A DNA stretch of 64,000 nt from Hyaloscypha bicolor E. Its lineage: Eukaryota; Ascomycota; Leotiomycetes; Helotiales; Hyaloscyphaceae. The stretch's first letter is position 1, and each line of letters opens with the position of its first letter. The stretch lies in contig NW_020194631.1 in NCBI RefSeq assembly GCF_002865645.1, forward strand, positions 682,001-746,000, in the 5' to 3' direction. Under the pieces are notes generated by a model that was not told the origin of the DNA, ran no database searches, and was given only the letters and a program-made list of their open reading frames with translations. The translations under genes and the position numbers were made by a program. Positions 37,457 through 50,373 of the stretch are shown piece after piece.

Positions 37457-40400
37457 CTTCGGGGAATTTCGAGGTTATGAAGTTCTAACACAAACTCCAG
37501 TCGCCGTCTGTACAAAGCCAAACCGATAAACCGTTATAGACTGCGTGGAACCTTCTGACTAGATACAGGCTCATACAACCGCAATTGCCGTTGCAGAGCG
37601 AGGTGATCGAGGGAGGAGGAGAACAAGCTAGAGTGCAGTGACCTGGCAGATCTCTGCACGAACGATAAAACCGGTAGACGATGTAAGACTGGCGACTGGA
37701 GAAGCTTTGGTGAGATCGAAGAGCATTGTGACCTTTTCGACGGTGGAAATGGTAATTGTTGAGGTAGATGGTGGCTAGTAGGGGGTACTAGCTACCATTG
37801 AAGAAGGCGGAGGGGTCGAGCGTGAAGGGGAGGTAGGAATTCGAAGGTACGGAGGAAGGTGGGAAGCTCGAGGAGTTTATTAACAGGTGACAAGAAGGAC
37901 TGAGTGGAGTTGTGGTCTGAGGACCAAGGTGTCTTTTGCTAGGGTTTTCGTCGACTCAGAGGGAACTGAGGGTCGAGTGACTGTACACCTGGGTGGCAAG
38001 AGCTAGCCGGTCTCGCGATCGGGCGGAGTGATTGAAAGCTGGGTCGCTGAAAACAACACCAGGCTTCCTTCCGCGGGTATCAAAGGGAATAAAATAACAA
38101 CAAAGGAATCTGCGTAAAGGAGATATGTGGCGAGGGTTCGGAATTAGGTAGCGGAGGCTATGACTGGATGGATGGAGTCACTGGGGACGAGAAGTCGCTT
38201 TGTCGCAGGCGCTGGCGAGTGCGGATTTGACAAGCAGGAGAGGAATTCGGGAGGAAGGTCGAACGAGACGTTTGCGAGTGTTTGATGGTGGTGAGGATAG
38301 GCGATGATGGTATGCAGACTTCAAGGAGCCGCTTTGTCTATTGCTTGGGACCATACATTGCTGCGATGATTTCGAAAGGGGAGCGTGGAGCTGCGGGCAT
38401 GGCTCGCTTTTGTTGCGGCGGGTGAGTTTTGGGGGGGGGGGAGTTACTAGCAGCGATTCTTGCGGGAGCACGTCGAAAGGCCAGGGTGGTGGTGCTAGGG
38501 TGGTGGTACTGGGGGGGGGCGTTAGCGAGGATATTGAAGAGTCACCCCAATCTGGCGCAGGTTCTGTGGCTCTGGCTGGCTGGCTGGCGAGAATTGCGGC
38601 CTGGCTTGACTTGGGGCACTGCGCACGCCTTGATTGACCAGATGTGCCCACGCCTGCCCTCGCCTCCCACCACCCACCCACCCTCACTCATCATCGTTCC
38701 GACCTCCGCCACCCAAAACCCCAGGCAAAACACAGGCAGTTGATGATTTGCCATCGGCCAGAGAGAATTTCCGCGAGCAGCACCATGCCCACCAACACCA
38801 GCACCAAAATCAAAACACGGCCCGCAATGGGACCCAACAACAGACACGACACAGCTGCAGCCTATGAACTCAGACTGCTTCGTAACAACGCTGACCCTCC
38901 GGCCCAGCCCTAAACCCTCGCTCCCTCCTCCCTCTCTCTCCTTTCTCTGGATCTCGAAGAGGATACACAGCCGTGGCGATGACTACCACACTTACTCGTC
39001 CCTTGACTCTGACTCTGCAAGGCCGATCCCCAGCCCAGCGCAAACAACCACAAAATAGAAACGAGACCCGTAGCACAGCCTTGCCGGGTGCTCATCAAAC
39101 TCGGCCTCGAGCCGGCAGAGTGTAAGGTGTGAGTGTGGAGAAGCGACACGAAGCTCCCCCCCATCGAAATTCCCCTATCTCGTGTTCTATTTTCTGCCCA
39201 CCTGAGCTGTGCTGCTGGCTGTCTGAGATGACTGAGAGCACTCCTCAGCATGCATTGCGTTGTTAGTCATGCATGGGCCCTACGGCGCGCTGTGCAACGG
39301 CAACTCTGGAGCGTAAATCTGTTCTCAGCCTCCCCGACTTGCGTATTTCGACCGTCGGGGGCGCTGGCCATGGTTCATGCTAATAATCGGCGCCAGATGG
39401 TCTTTGCAAGCTGGACTCACTCATAGGACTTGGCAGCGTCGTCGCCACGTTGCGAGGTTGGGGTCCATAATTAGGGGAAAGTGCCCCACGAATTCGCCAT
39501 CTGCCTGCAAATAATTGCTCAGAGTTACTCACATCGCACAATCGTCGGACTATCGACGGCCCTACAAAGCCGGCAAGATGGAAAGATGGCAATGCAACCA
39601 CAGGGAGGCGTTGGAAAGGCTGGAGCGGGGCCCAGCCGCCTTCCATTCGTATCATCTTCAGTTTCAACACACCATTTTGGACGTCAGCCCCCTCCAAATC
39701 TGGCAGTGAAGGGAGATCGGAGTCAGCCTTCTCTGGCCTGTTTCCGCCAGAGACACGCAGCGGAGACGTACCTGCAAAATTAATCATCCTGCAACAGGAG
39801 ATTTTGGAAGCTTCGGAGCAACACTCAGCAACGAGACCTCGTCGTCCTCGATTCCTCGCAGGAATGCTGCCCCTCCCCGATCCTCGATCGAAGGAACAAG
39901 CAAATAGGGATAATCATTTTTGATCCCATTATCATCAGAGTTGTACACCCTTGACACACGCGGCCAATGACCTCGATGAAAAACTTCCCCGCTCCACGAT
40001 CTGTACTGGCGATGATTGGTCTCATTGACAGCAACATCAGCAGCATCCTGCAGGCTTGCCTCATGCTGGCCGCCGGCGCTGCCATTAGCACCCAACTAGG
40101 CCGCGTTTATCTGCAATCCAGCTGGAATCCTTCCTGTCGACTTTCTCTTTCATAAACCTTACTCAGCGACAGCGAGCGTGCTGCCACGCAGTTCTCTCCT
40201 CCCCCTCCCGGCTGCACCACCACGAGCAGCCATTTTGGAACATGCCCTGCCTGCCAGCGAACTCTCTAGAATTTTCCCCTCCCCTTCTCCCATCCCCAAG
40301 AATGGATCGTTCCAAGGCTGGGATGCGTTCATCCCCACCAGCTTGTCCACCCCTCTAGATCAAGGCCAATCGCAATGGCGTTCCAGTAAATCATGATGGT

Positions 40401-43117
40401 GACTCAACCTTCCATAGCCCTCCCTCACGATTTCACCCACTCCAGGCTGCAAGCGTCGAACAGGGTAATACAGGAGCTTAAGCTCCCGCTTGAACGGGAT
40501 CACGCTTCATCAAAAGGTACTATGTACCATACCCTCGTATCACGCCCCTTGAAAGAAATGGAACAAAGGAACCGAGCTCCAGTCATACTCCGTAAAGAAA
40601 CTGTACTGTAGTCATCACGAGAGCAGGAAGCAAATAAACTCCGAACAATCACGAGCTGACCAAGATTTGCCCCGAAACGAAAGTGTCATCAGGTGACAAA
40701 TAAAGCCCTCACTGCCAAATCCCACTCCCACAACACCAAAACCTCGGATCGCGAGAGACAAAAAACCAAACCTCACTCTGACTCCCCGCTGCCCCCATGA
40801 ACTCATCAATCAATTCGCCATGAAAATATCACCCCATCAAAGATAATTCCCAACGACACGCCACAAACCCTCCAATAATTCTCGGCCTGCTCCCCTCCGT
40901 TCTCCGTAACCGCGCGCTTTCTCACACGTCTCATCACCCGCCCATCCTCGCCCAACCTTTCCAACTGACTCACACTTTCCCTCCCCTCATCAGATGACAT
41001 TCCGGCTCCTCCCACTTCTGCTCGGCTTTACTCGGAGTCATTCCATTCCCCACCTCCCATTCCCTTGGCTGAAACGGGTAAATCGATCGGCAAGTGGGCT
41101 CGGATCCCCTTTCCATCGAAGCCCAGCCCAGCCCAATCTAGACCCCATCCAGCAATGTTCTGGAACATCGATTTGATTTGCCGTCCTCCCATTATTCTCG
41201 AGCGCTGAGTGATGACTCTTCATTCGCCCCTTGCTGATTGATCACCGGGAAAACGATCTTCCCTCCATCCAGTAATGTGAAAGGCTTGTGTAAGGGAGGT
41301 CGATGATTGGCGAGGATGTAAAAGCCACTAATTTCTGGAGTGACTGGGCTGGACTCAGCCACCCGTTCGGGAATAAGTACGGTTGCCTGGATGGTCACAT
41401 TGTGCAAGATGCTCTCTGATCTTGGGTGGCGGTCTCTCCGAAGTGTGTGAGTGAGGAGCGAGATTTCGTGCGTGATGCGTGACTTCGAAATCCGAGTTTT
41501 TTTTCTCTTCATTTCATTTCGAGATTTGGGGTTGGACAGGTCTCGACCAGTGTGAGAGGGAGGTCGAAGTGGAAGGTCTCAGCTCACAATCCTTCAAGAA
41601 TGCATGGAAGTTGTTCACAGGCTGAGAGTGAGTCGGTGTTACCGTGACCTTCCTCTTCGAAGTCTGTCTGCGATCATCCCTGCACAACCACCAGTCACAA
41701 CCACTCCCAGCTGTCCCTGTGTGTGAACATCGTGAAAGAACCAAGTTCTAGGGTTGAGGGGGAGAAATGTAAGCCATTCCTTCGGCGTGATTTTCATACT
41801 TTCTTATGCCGAGTCTCGTGTGCTTGCTTGCGAGTCAGCTAGCGCCGATGTCATGGTCGCCGTGGTGATGGGTTGCGAATAGGCAGCAGTCGCTGCCTCG
41901 CTCCTTCCACGCCCACATCTTCCTCCCCGACTTTTGCACGCCCACAAGGCGACGAAGGATGAGCGATGTCATGCATACCATCAGACGGCAAGACGCCACT
42001 CAGACCTCCTGGTTCCTCTTTCTCCCTCTTCGCCAGACCAGGCTGAGAATTCCAACTCAAAAGATGGGGGACGGCTTGTGCCAGCCAGCCTTCGAAGTAA
42101 GACTTTAATAGCCTTGTCCTGAATCAGCCCGTCATTGTCCTGTAGGCAGCTAGGCTGACCCTCTCTCCCTCCCCTTTCCCTGCCTTCTTCTTTACTTCTT
42201 TATGCACTACTGCGTAGCGAAGCCTCGCTCGGGATGAAAAGAAGAAGAGTCATCTAGTGTTTTGGTGTGTTGTGGGTTGCGCGCTGTGTCGACAGGCAGA
42301 TTCCAGCCCCATCGATGGATGGAACTTGGTTCACAGATGAGATCCAAGATCTGATCGGTGTCAGATGAGTGAGGCAGAAGTGTGCCTGTTTCACATCTTG
42401 TTTTCTTTGTTCGGGGTATGGTTCTGGAATCTTGAGGTCGTTGCCTGATACCAGAGTTTCGCTTAACATCGACCCGCGGGTCAGGCTACTCGGCTTGCAG
42501 CCTTCTCCTGTTCCCTTGTCTTCTTGGTGTTTGGAATGTTTGCTGAGACAGAAGGAGAAAGGAGAGAATAGCGATGAGGCTAAGAGGGTAGATGCTGGGC
42601 CTTGTCGATTTGACGATGTTGAAGAAAACGGTATTGATGCGAAGTATGAGTCGCGTGACATCGCTTCCCCCTTTGTTGCTAGCGACATCAGGATAGTGGG
42701 GTTCACACCTGTTCCCGTGGTAGAACAGAGATTTGCTGCTAGTGCAGTACATTGGGCCTTGCTAATGTTTGTGTCTGTTCTTCAAAACGTTCCAGCATAG
42801 TCCAGTATATTGACCTTGCTAAATGTTCTTCTATTTATGGAAGAATGAAAGCAGACTCCCCCACTGGAGGCTCCGGATTTCGAGCCTGATCAAGGTACCT
42901 ATTCTCCTGGTACAATTAATTGGCACTTGCCAATCGCGTCATTGTTCCTGACACTACAGTGCAATGGAATTGTCTTTATTGGCTCTGTTGTTCTCTCAAT
43001 GTTCTGTCTCCTAGTCGTGCAGTGCAGCCAGGTATCTCCCAGCGGTAAATAAACAGATTGTCCTCCCTCCCTCTGGTGCAATCGAATCTCCTCCTGTCTA
43101 ACATCCTCCAATTTGTC
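37457..43117. other. Long gene-poor stretch, probable cyclin 5' leader at its left end
   Basis: About 5.7 kb. The first 1-1.5 kb probably carries the promoter and a long 5' leader of the minus-strand cyclin gene. It holds poly-G runs near 38430-38441 and 38510-38518, and a CTGG/GGCT repeat near 38570-38590. Frames up to 169 codons (38178-38687, -) are Pro/Ser/Arg-rich with no domain text. Nothing else supports a gene; a long non-coding transcript or a gene with tiny exons could be missed. Confidence 0.45.
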
Positions 43118-43960
43118 TTATTCCTCCTTGTAATGAGGCCAATGGTCAGTCCAATAGTTCTCGTCGTGCCCCCGTCGCTCCTCCGTCCCATCCAGTACTC
43201 CCTTTCCATATGCCTTCCATGCCCTCTGAAGCCATTTGTTAGTATGAGTAAACTCAGATGGACTCGCAACAACCCAGCTTCCCATCCTAATCAACGGTGC
43301 TTTCCATTCTGGATTTTCCGTCTTGAGCTCCTCACAACATTTGACCATTTGATTGAGCTGCAAAAAGCCACCATCCTCAACAGTCCATCCATCCTTGAAA
43401 CCCACGATACCAGCATCCTCGTAGTAAAGTTCCACCTTATCATCAACCAGGAGAAGTTCATCAAGTTCCAATTCGTGTAGCCACTCTTTGGTCCATCGAT
43501 CTTCATCCGCAATGCCAACTTGAGTCGCAAGGCGCTTGATTGGGATCTGCTGCATGAGGTGGTTGAGTTCGTTGAGCATTTCCTCCATATTTCGGCCGTC
43601 GGCGAAGCAGAAGATGTCGACTTCCGGTGAGACATACATGGGAGGGCATCCGGTGCAGCTGGTGCGGAATTGAATGTACTCTTTCAGAGCTACGGCGCGG
43701 GACTCGCGGTTGATGGCCAATTGGGGAATCTTCTTGTCCTTGCAGTGGGCATAGGAGACCTCCCAGTCGCCTGGTTCGTACATGGTTACGAACTCGAAGT
43801 ATCGCGGACCTGGTAGAGAATATCTCCAGACCATGCGTCGTAGTTCAGGAGGTAGCCTGTCGAAGAGAGTGAGGGAGGTGAGAGGGCCATCGGAGGCGGC
43901 AGGAGGGGCGGGGACTTGGATGATGGGTTGGGGGGCTGGTTGAGATAAGACGGCGCCCAT
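43118..43960 (-). CDS. 2EXR-domain protein with N-myristoylation-type start
   Basis: 280 aa from ATG 43960; the frame is open further upstream to 44206, but the stretch before 43960 looks like leader sequence and MGAVLS is a better start. The 2EXR block LFDRLPPELRRMVWRYSLPG spans about residues 32-51, followed by PQLAINRESRAVALKEY and VSPEVDIFCFADG, the family order. The rest is acidic and ends in YWTDHWPHYKEE. The start M-G-A-V-L-S fits the pattern for N-terminal glycine myristoylation (Gly2, Ser6), which would put the protein at membranes. Function of 2EXR proteins is not established. Intact, unlike the copy near 34.2 kb. Confidence 0.8.
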   Translation of the reverse strand: MGAVLSQPAPQPIIQVPAPPAASDGPLTSLTLFDRLPPELRRMVWRYSLPGPRYFEFVTMYEPGDWEVSYAHCKDKKIPQLAINRESRAVALKEYIQFRTSCTGCPPMYVSPEVDIFCFADGRNMEEMLNELNHLMQQIPIKRLATQVGIADEDRWTKEWLHELELDELLLVDDKVELYYEDAGIVGFKDGWTVEDGGFLQLNQMVKCCEELKTENPEWKAPLIRMGSWVVASPSEFTHTNKWLQRAWKAYGKGVLDGTEERRGHDENYWTDHWPHYKEE

Positions 43961-46900
43961 TGTTCGAGTGGTATGCAGTACAATGTGGGATGGTTGTACG
44001 TGCGAGAGCAAGGACAACGTGCGAGGTTGTCGTGGTGGTGGTTGCTCGATCTTGGTGGTGCAACCTGGGAGGAGAAATTTAAGGGGTCTGTTTACGCGGA
44101 CTGAATTTAGCGCGAAGTCGATGGCAAGCGGTTGAAAACGTACAGCCCAGTGTTCCCAACTCTTCAGGAACAATGGTAAGAGGTCCAGAAGAACACGGCC
44201 ATTCACGACGACAAATAGGAGAATGATCTGGTTTCAAAGTCCCCAATTTTTGAGGAATAGTGAAGAACCGCAGGAGACTTGGCAATGGGGAGAGGTCGTC
44301 GACGAGCGCTGGCTGCGGGAGGATCAGCATATGATGTTCCAGGTAAGTTCTGAATATTCAACTACGGCTCGCGGACCTTGGGATGAACGGACTGCTTACG
44401 AAGTAGCAGGATCTAGGCCTGGATGTTCTTATTCTCGTCGATCATTGAAGTCTATGGTCGAACATCTTCAGCTCAAAGTTCCCAACGCCGCAGCAGCAAT
44501 GAGAGGCGATAGAAAAGAGATACTTACAACGAGAAGCAGGAGGCGCACTCGGTTTCAATGTTCCTTCTCCAAAAGGAATATTGAAGGTCTTTGAATGCCT
44601 CAAGGGGAACTTGTAGAAGTGAGCCAGCTGCAAAACATTCAGCTTCCAATATTCTAGGTAAGGACTGAACCTCCAACGATATGCTCTTGCTACTTGGACT
44701 GGATAGAACACTTACTAGAGATTAGGATCTGCTTTGAATGTTCCTACCCCAGCAGAACACTAATTTTGGAACCCCTACCCATTTAACACCCTGGTTGCTG
44801 CAGTCCCGGAGGCTTGAGTGTCGCGATGCTGATGTCCATGCTCGAGCCAAAAAAGGGCACGACCATATCTCCAAATGAACAGCTGGAAGGCGGGCACAAG
44901 TCGTTCGCTCATCTTCTTGTACTAAGATTTCTGCCACCAAGAAGCAAGTCGAAGCATCCAGACACAGTGTAAACGAGGAGCAAGCAGAAGCAGCTTAGCG
45001 ATGAAACGGCAAGATTTCAATGCACAGGCAAGCCGTGGGTATTGGGAGGTAGTACATATGTCAAAGAATAGAGAAAATCACTGACAGGGTGAGGGAAGAG
45101 GGTCATCGTCGAGGCTCGAGCTCGAAGCAAAGATTGGGTATAGATCGATACGGACGTAGGAGACGAACCACACGGCAACTTCATTGTTCTAAGACAGTTG
45201 GGGCATCCAAAATTGCCGATATATCTCGTTTTGAGAGAAACATTTACGAGAGGTTGGAGGATTCACGTATTGATGTGGGTCAAGGCGGGCCATCAACAAC
45301 CAGATCTACGAAACAAGCAGGTTTGCAAGACAAACCGATCCGCCAGGCAGACCGCTTTCGATATGGGAATTAATCCTGGAGCTTTTCACTGAGGGCGCAT
45401 ATTCTACGAGGCATGGATGGAACATTCGCAAAACTTCAGACGGTCTGGCTCTTGGTGGAGATCAATGAGTACCCCAACGAAGAACAAGACTGTAACTGGG
45501 ACACGAGGATGGCAGCTGACAGAACAATGGAGCGCAGACTCAACCTCCCAGGCACGACCGCAATTCAAACCCCAAGCTCAACACCAGGAGTTCACCTGAC
45601 ATACAAATCTTTCCTCTACCTCGTCCTCAGCAATTCACACGGCAAACCCATATACCATGGCAACAACTGAACCGACGGTTGTCATCAAACTGTCATATGG
45701 AAGGCAGACAAGGCGGTCATTCTAAAGAGGTCGACGAAGCGAGAGATATCCAGGGCAATGGCACATACCATATTTGCCTTGTCAGAGAGGCCTTTACTCT
45801 TTACTATGTACGAGGGTGAAGAAGATATCACTCGGACAAACAAAACGACATTTGTGGGTATATCCTAAGCTCGTGGAGCGTGAGACGTTTTAGAGGTATT
45901 AATTATGTACGTGCAATCACGTCCTCGGGAACAGAGATAACCCTTCGGGAGGCTAATCATATTAGACTCAGACTGAAGGGTGGACTCAAGCCCTACGTGT
46001 TTCGAAAGCGAAGACTGGCAAAATTGGAATCGGTTTCAACTCAGCAATGATTGAGGAGAAGTTCGGATCTGGAAGGCACAAAGGACCACCTCGAGCCCAA
46101 TCAGTAAGTACGGAACTAGGCCCACTATTTTCCGATAATTGCGACAACTACCAACGGTACGAGTGATTCTGCCCGGAGGCGACGGTCGGGCATTGAGGCG
46201 CTTTGTTAATTGCGTGTTCCTGAGAATCCGGAATGATTATCTTTGGCAGAAGTTCGTTGCACAGACGTGAAGAATTCGGGACGTTAAGACGCATATTTCC
46301 GGATTCTCTAAGCTCTTACTGTTCCACAGAATGAAAAAACACTCACCTGGCTCAAGGGGTCTGCTAGCAAGAGTGTGGCTTTGGAGGACTTTGAGGAAGT
46401 CTTTGGTGGACATAATCTCTCTAATGGTATATGTAAGCTGGATCACTAAGTATATCTAGGCCAGATTGGGTTTGTATGAAAGCAGCAGGTCGGGGATGGA
46501 TGCGCGAGTCTCTGAGGAATCTCGATTATGTGGGAGACTTAAGGGGAAGGTATTCTTGAGGTAACGGAAGTCATTTCGCTCGCTCCTCATTCATTCTAGC
46601 GAAACAAAACGCCTACCCTCATCAGTTATACAAAATAATTCGTTGCACATCGCAGGCTCATGCAAGATTACGACACGAAAAAAGGCTTTCGAGACTCTGA
46701 TTCATCGTTCTTAAAGGTGGAAAGACGAGAGAGGAGCGTGATGCAAGTGTTAGGTCCCAAACTCTGTGCACAAGCGGCCAATTGGAACTTGGATAGTAAA
46801 GCTGGATAGATTTGTTACATACCGCAGTGAGAAGCAGCCTACGTGACGTAAATGGCGGAGTCGAGAGTTATCCTCAGGGAGCGTCATACAAAGGTTGGGA

Positions 46901-48067
46901 CCCAAAGTTCTCGCCCACCCCAAGCCCAAGTGGGAAAGAGGTTTCCTTGGGGGCTGAAGATGCGGGTTCAAGAAGGCACTTCCACAAAGCCCGCCAGCCT
47001 ACTGCAGACTCTTCGACCCGTAAAGGCTTCAGTGAGATAATTTTATAGGCGATCAGATCAACGGTGCCACCGCCGGCGTCACAAACAACAAAGTTGTCGC
47101 CAGCGCTCAGATGATTGGGCTGTATAGCCTTGAGGGCTTACGACGTACTTCGAAGGCTTATATGACTTTAATGCTTTGATTATTAGCAAATTAGAGATTG
47201 ATATCACCTCGTCCTCTTCCCTTTTATGTATCACGTGACAACGCATCGCCCATGTGAAATGTGTTTGAGTAATATCTGAAATGGAAGATAGTTCCTCTCG
47301 TCCTTTAGTCTTTCCATAGTATGAATGACGGTCTTAATTAGTTACAGCTCAGTTGTCACCAGTGAAGGGTCGCAACAGTCGAGTTTTAGTCACCACAAAT
47401 CTCGGATGGGACACTGTAAGCAACCTCAACAATTACTTGACCAAGATCGCAGAAGATAATATGAGATAAATGCCATACCCTTAAAGTTCGATCCCTTCAG
47501 ATAGATTATCATATCACTCACATATATGGCTTAGATTTTGAAGTGCAGTAGCAGAGTTTAAGGGCTAAATTAAGCGAGGTCCCTTTTCACCTCGGGAATC
47601 GAACTGGGTTGTACAGAACAACTCGAATATTGATAGCGGCGATAAGAGGATAGTGCTTTCAGATATTGGAGAACTGACTGGCGACACTTCATGACTCTTG
47701 GTCCATTGATAGGCTGGCAAGTGGCAAGGGGGGATAGTTGCCTGTGTTAAGTAAGTGTTTCTTCAGATAGTGGGGTCATGTGCTCGTTTTTGCACCCGAT
47801 GCATTGCTGCAGCAGCAATGCATATGTCTATATATATCAAGGAAAACTTCACCCGCCTTCGTTCTTAATTGATGAAGGCAAGTCATCTGCACCATTGAGC
47901 ACTCCGCTTGTCGCCTCACATTCTTCCCCTCAATTGATCAAGCTCATCAATCGATAAATCAAAGCGACCCCGAACATTTGAGAAATCTTTTTGCACAAAA
48001 ACCCCAAGCCCAAGACTAGGTTTATCCTATCAACTTTCGACTACCGGATATCTTCGCCTGTTCATAA
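43961..48067. other. No convincing gene
   Basis: About 4.1 kb. Open frames of 60-123 codons occur on both strands (for example 44223-44594, 45089-45373, 45413-45670), none with recognisable domains. The left end must hold the 2EXR gene promoter. From about 47.1 kb the sequence becomes patchily AT-rich. Confidence 0.45.
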
Positions 48068-49124
48068 TGTCTCAATCGCAATCCAATATCGAGCCGAGCA
48101 AACAACGCCCCTTTTGACGGTCCTTCCTCTCGAGATACGCGAGAAGATCTACGGCGAGATACTCCCATCTCGTTCAACCATCTACCCAAGCGTGAGATCT
48201 CTCTTCACAAAGACATCCAACCATGAATTCGGCAAGAAACCGTTTCGATCACACGAAAAGGTGCTCGCACTAGCACGCACATGCTGTTGTGTCGCACGTG
48301 ACTTAGCTTAGCGCGACACCCTGTATCTTAGTTCTCGAGCTCCCCGCTCCTTCTTCTCTCTTTAGACGTACATACACACACCCAATACAGCTGTTTTACT
48401 TGAGGACACCAGCCACGGGTCGTGATACATGCTAAGCCTTCTTCACGGAACTCATCCCCTTCTACTACGGGACCAAAACCTTCTCCTTCTATTACGCCTA
48501 CGATCTCTACCGATATCTCTACATGATTGGACCTCGCTGTCGGCAACTCGTGCAGAAAATTGATTTCTTCTTGATAGGTGGGACGCTGGGGTGGGGGTCG
48601 AGGACGACGAGGACGCAAGAGGTGTATGAGTGGACGTGTGGCATGTGGCGTGAGTGTGTTTCCCTGAGAAGACTTGGGGTTGGTATTAGTGTTGAGACTA
48701 AGGAGGGGATTGAAGATTGGCCTTTGATGGGATTGAATGCTCTAAGAGGTATGGGGTTGAAGGTATTGGAGGTCAGAGTTAGTGATATTTGGTTGGCCTG
48801 GCCCCATCCCGTTCATGGGCATGCTGGATTCAAAAGTGTGTGGGAGATGCCGCTTGTAGTTCAACCTGGACCATATGAAGACCAAGATACTTTAAGCCGG
48901 AGGTTGTGAGTACGTTGGAGAAGCGGCTACTTCAGGACATGCAGGCAGATAAAGATGGCGGTGGCGGTGGAGGGGGTGGGATTGGAAGTGAATTTCACAA
49001 AGGAGCAGATGATTCAAAATCTGCTCCTGAGAAAGGGAAAGGTAAACGAGGAGCCCAAGATGTAGCCACGGATGGGATGAAAAGAGACAAAAGTGGAAAG
49101 ACTAAGAAAGGGAAAAGCAAGTAA
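48068..49124 (+). pseudogene. F-box-like (LPLEIR-type) fungal gene, broken
   Basis: ATG 48068 opens MSQSQSNIEPSKQRPF, then TGA; a neighbouring frame carries on at once with LTVLPLEIREKIYGEILPS, the typical opening of fungal F-box-like/DUF7730-type proteins, and VLALARTCCCVARDLA, then TAG at 48309-48311. Downstream pieces are FTELIPFYYGTKTFSFYYAY and MIGPRCRQLVQKIDFFLIG (48523 on), in the expected order, ending near 48909; a Lys/Gly-rich low-complexity frame follows to 49124. At least one frameshift and one stop lie inside the conserved part. The domain name is from memory and the assignment is moderate. Confidence 0.6.
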
Positions 49125-49202
49125 GATGGGGAAATCGAGAGTGGGGGAATTTATGACTAGCCAAGAGAGGAAGCGTAACTTCGAGATGAAGAACTCCTAA
49201 GA

Positions 49203-49451
49203 GCCTTGTGGATTGATGCCATTTGTATCAATCAATCAGACGTCAACGAAAAAACGGTTCAATTTCCGCTCCCGAAAGGCATCTATGCTCCAGCTACAAG
49301 AGTTGCGATTTGGCTTGGCGAGGAAGACGAGACGTCCAGCACCACCTTTTCGGCTATCGAAAAATGGGCGGAATGGCACGCAACTAGGAGTGAAGAGGCG
49401 GCGAGTTGGGATGAAGACATGGCCGGCCATAAACTCAGCCTAGAGCCCTAG
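49203..49451 (+). pseudogene. HET-domain fragment 3
   Basis: Short open piece reading ALWIDAICINQSDVNEKTVQ then ATRVAIWLGEEDE, which is the middle of a HET domain. Nothing before it (an in-frame TAA lies just upstream) or after it continues the family. Likely debris of a HET gene. Confidence 0.75.
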
Positions 49452-50060
49452 TATGTTTCAAAATGTCATGTCTGATATCGTCCGTCCCTGCGTCGAGAGA
49501 CGCACCCCGTCACGAGACGAATCTACAGTTTAGACATCTCAAGTCTCTTCCTCGCAAGTCAATAATATTACCATCAACACACAACTGTTTTCTTGCCATT
49601 TCTTTCTTAGGAAACAAGTTGTAACGAGAAATTATTACAGTTGATAATGCTGTCGATCCCTTTGGTAACGCCATTGATTGCCGCTTTATCTGTTTCCCCC
49701 TGCTTAATCGCGACTATTAGAGTCTCATCAAAGTTCGGAGCACTCAGGGGAATATTGTATAGAGAAAGAATATGGCATCAAGTTTTGATGACATTCAGAG
49801 AGGAAAATGAGGATGTCGGGGAGTTTCGCCGTGCAAAGAGGCTGATACAAAGCGTCACATATTTTAGTTTAGTGCTTAGCGCTCATTAGACCAAATTAGC
49901 GCCGTCAAATTACGAATATTGCGGCATAAAGTCATGCGACTACAGGGCACATGAAGTCCCAGCCACTAATCACACGCTGTAATCAGTGAAACTAGCCTGT
50001 AAAGCCACCACCGCTAAAGTGCCCTGGAAGCACCTGTAGCTTAGTGGGTCCGTGCCTAAA
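49452..50060. other. Spacer up to transposon block
   Basis: No gene recognised. Near 50030 a stretch (CACCTGTAGCTTAGTGGG) looks like the A box of a tRNA or tRNA-derived SINE, but no B box or cloverleaf follows. Confidence 0.45.
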
Positions 50061-50110
50061 CCCTTCGTCCGGTGAGACATAGTCCACGCTAGTAAGGGGG
50101 CCTGGCTCAG
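50061..50110 (+). repeat. Left terminal inverted repeat, outer MITE
   Basis: 50-bp arm; pairs with 51933-51982 with one difference (AGTAAGG versus AGCAAGG, a T/C transition). Confidence 0.85.
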
Positions 50111-50154
50111 GGCGAAAAGGTGATAGATGACTAATAACTTTTTAAGCAAAGGTA

Positions 50155-50341
50155 CTATCCCCCCCCTTGAATACTTACAGTGGGTCCTTTAGTAACGCCA
50201 CCCTGAAACCTCGTTTATAACCCCCAACTAGGAAATATCAGGTGCTCTCCAGAATCGCTATTGGCTATACACCCTTGAGTTGGTCAGTGCAGGAGTGGTG
50301 TTATCCCAGGACCCACTGTAAGTATTCAAGGGGGGGGATAG
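50155..50341. mobile_element. Inner MITE, Tc1/mariner-type ends
   Basis: 187 bp, bounded by perfect 34-bp inverted repeats starting CTATCCCCCCCCTTGAATAC (left 50155-50188, right ending 50341). Flanked by TA at 50153-50154 and 50342-50343, the target duplication of Tc1/mariner elements. No coding capacity. The first 12 bases of its ends equal those of the neighbouring Tc1-like element, so the same or a related transposase may move it. Confidence 0.88.
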
Positions 50342-50343
50342 TA

Positions 50344-50373
50344 CTATCCCCCCCCAAGAATAATTGCTAGCGC
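50344..50373 (+). repeat. Left TIR of Tc1-like element
   Basis: 30 bp, perfect inverted match to 51889-51918. Confidence 0.92.

Noticed and set aside
38178..38687. 169-codon minus frame upstream of the cyclin
   Set aside because: Pro/Ser/Arg-rich, overlaps poly-G runs and open frames on the plus strand; likely leader or promoter sequence.
45089..45670. Small plus frames of 60-94 codons
   Set aside because: Several frames are open at once, charged composition, no domain.
46750..47048. Overlapping 62-78 codon frames on both strands
   Set aside because: No family resemblance and mutually overlapping.
47578..47640. Minus-strand TTCGATT resembling a T loop
   Set aside because: The flanking five bases do not pair and no other arms can be drawn.
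50025..50058. tRNA-like A box (TAGCTTAGTGG)
   Set aside because: No matching B box, T arm or acceptor stem within a tRNA length, either as is or after removing the transposon block.
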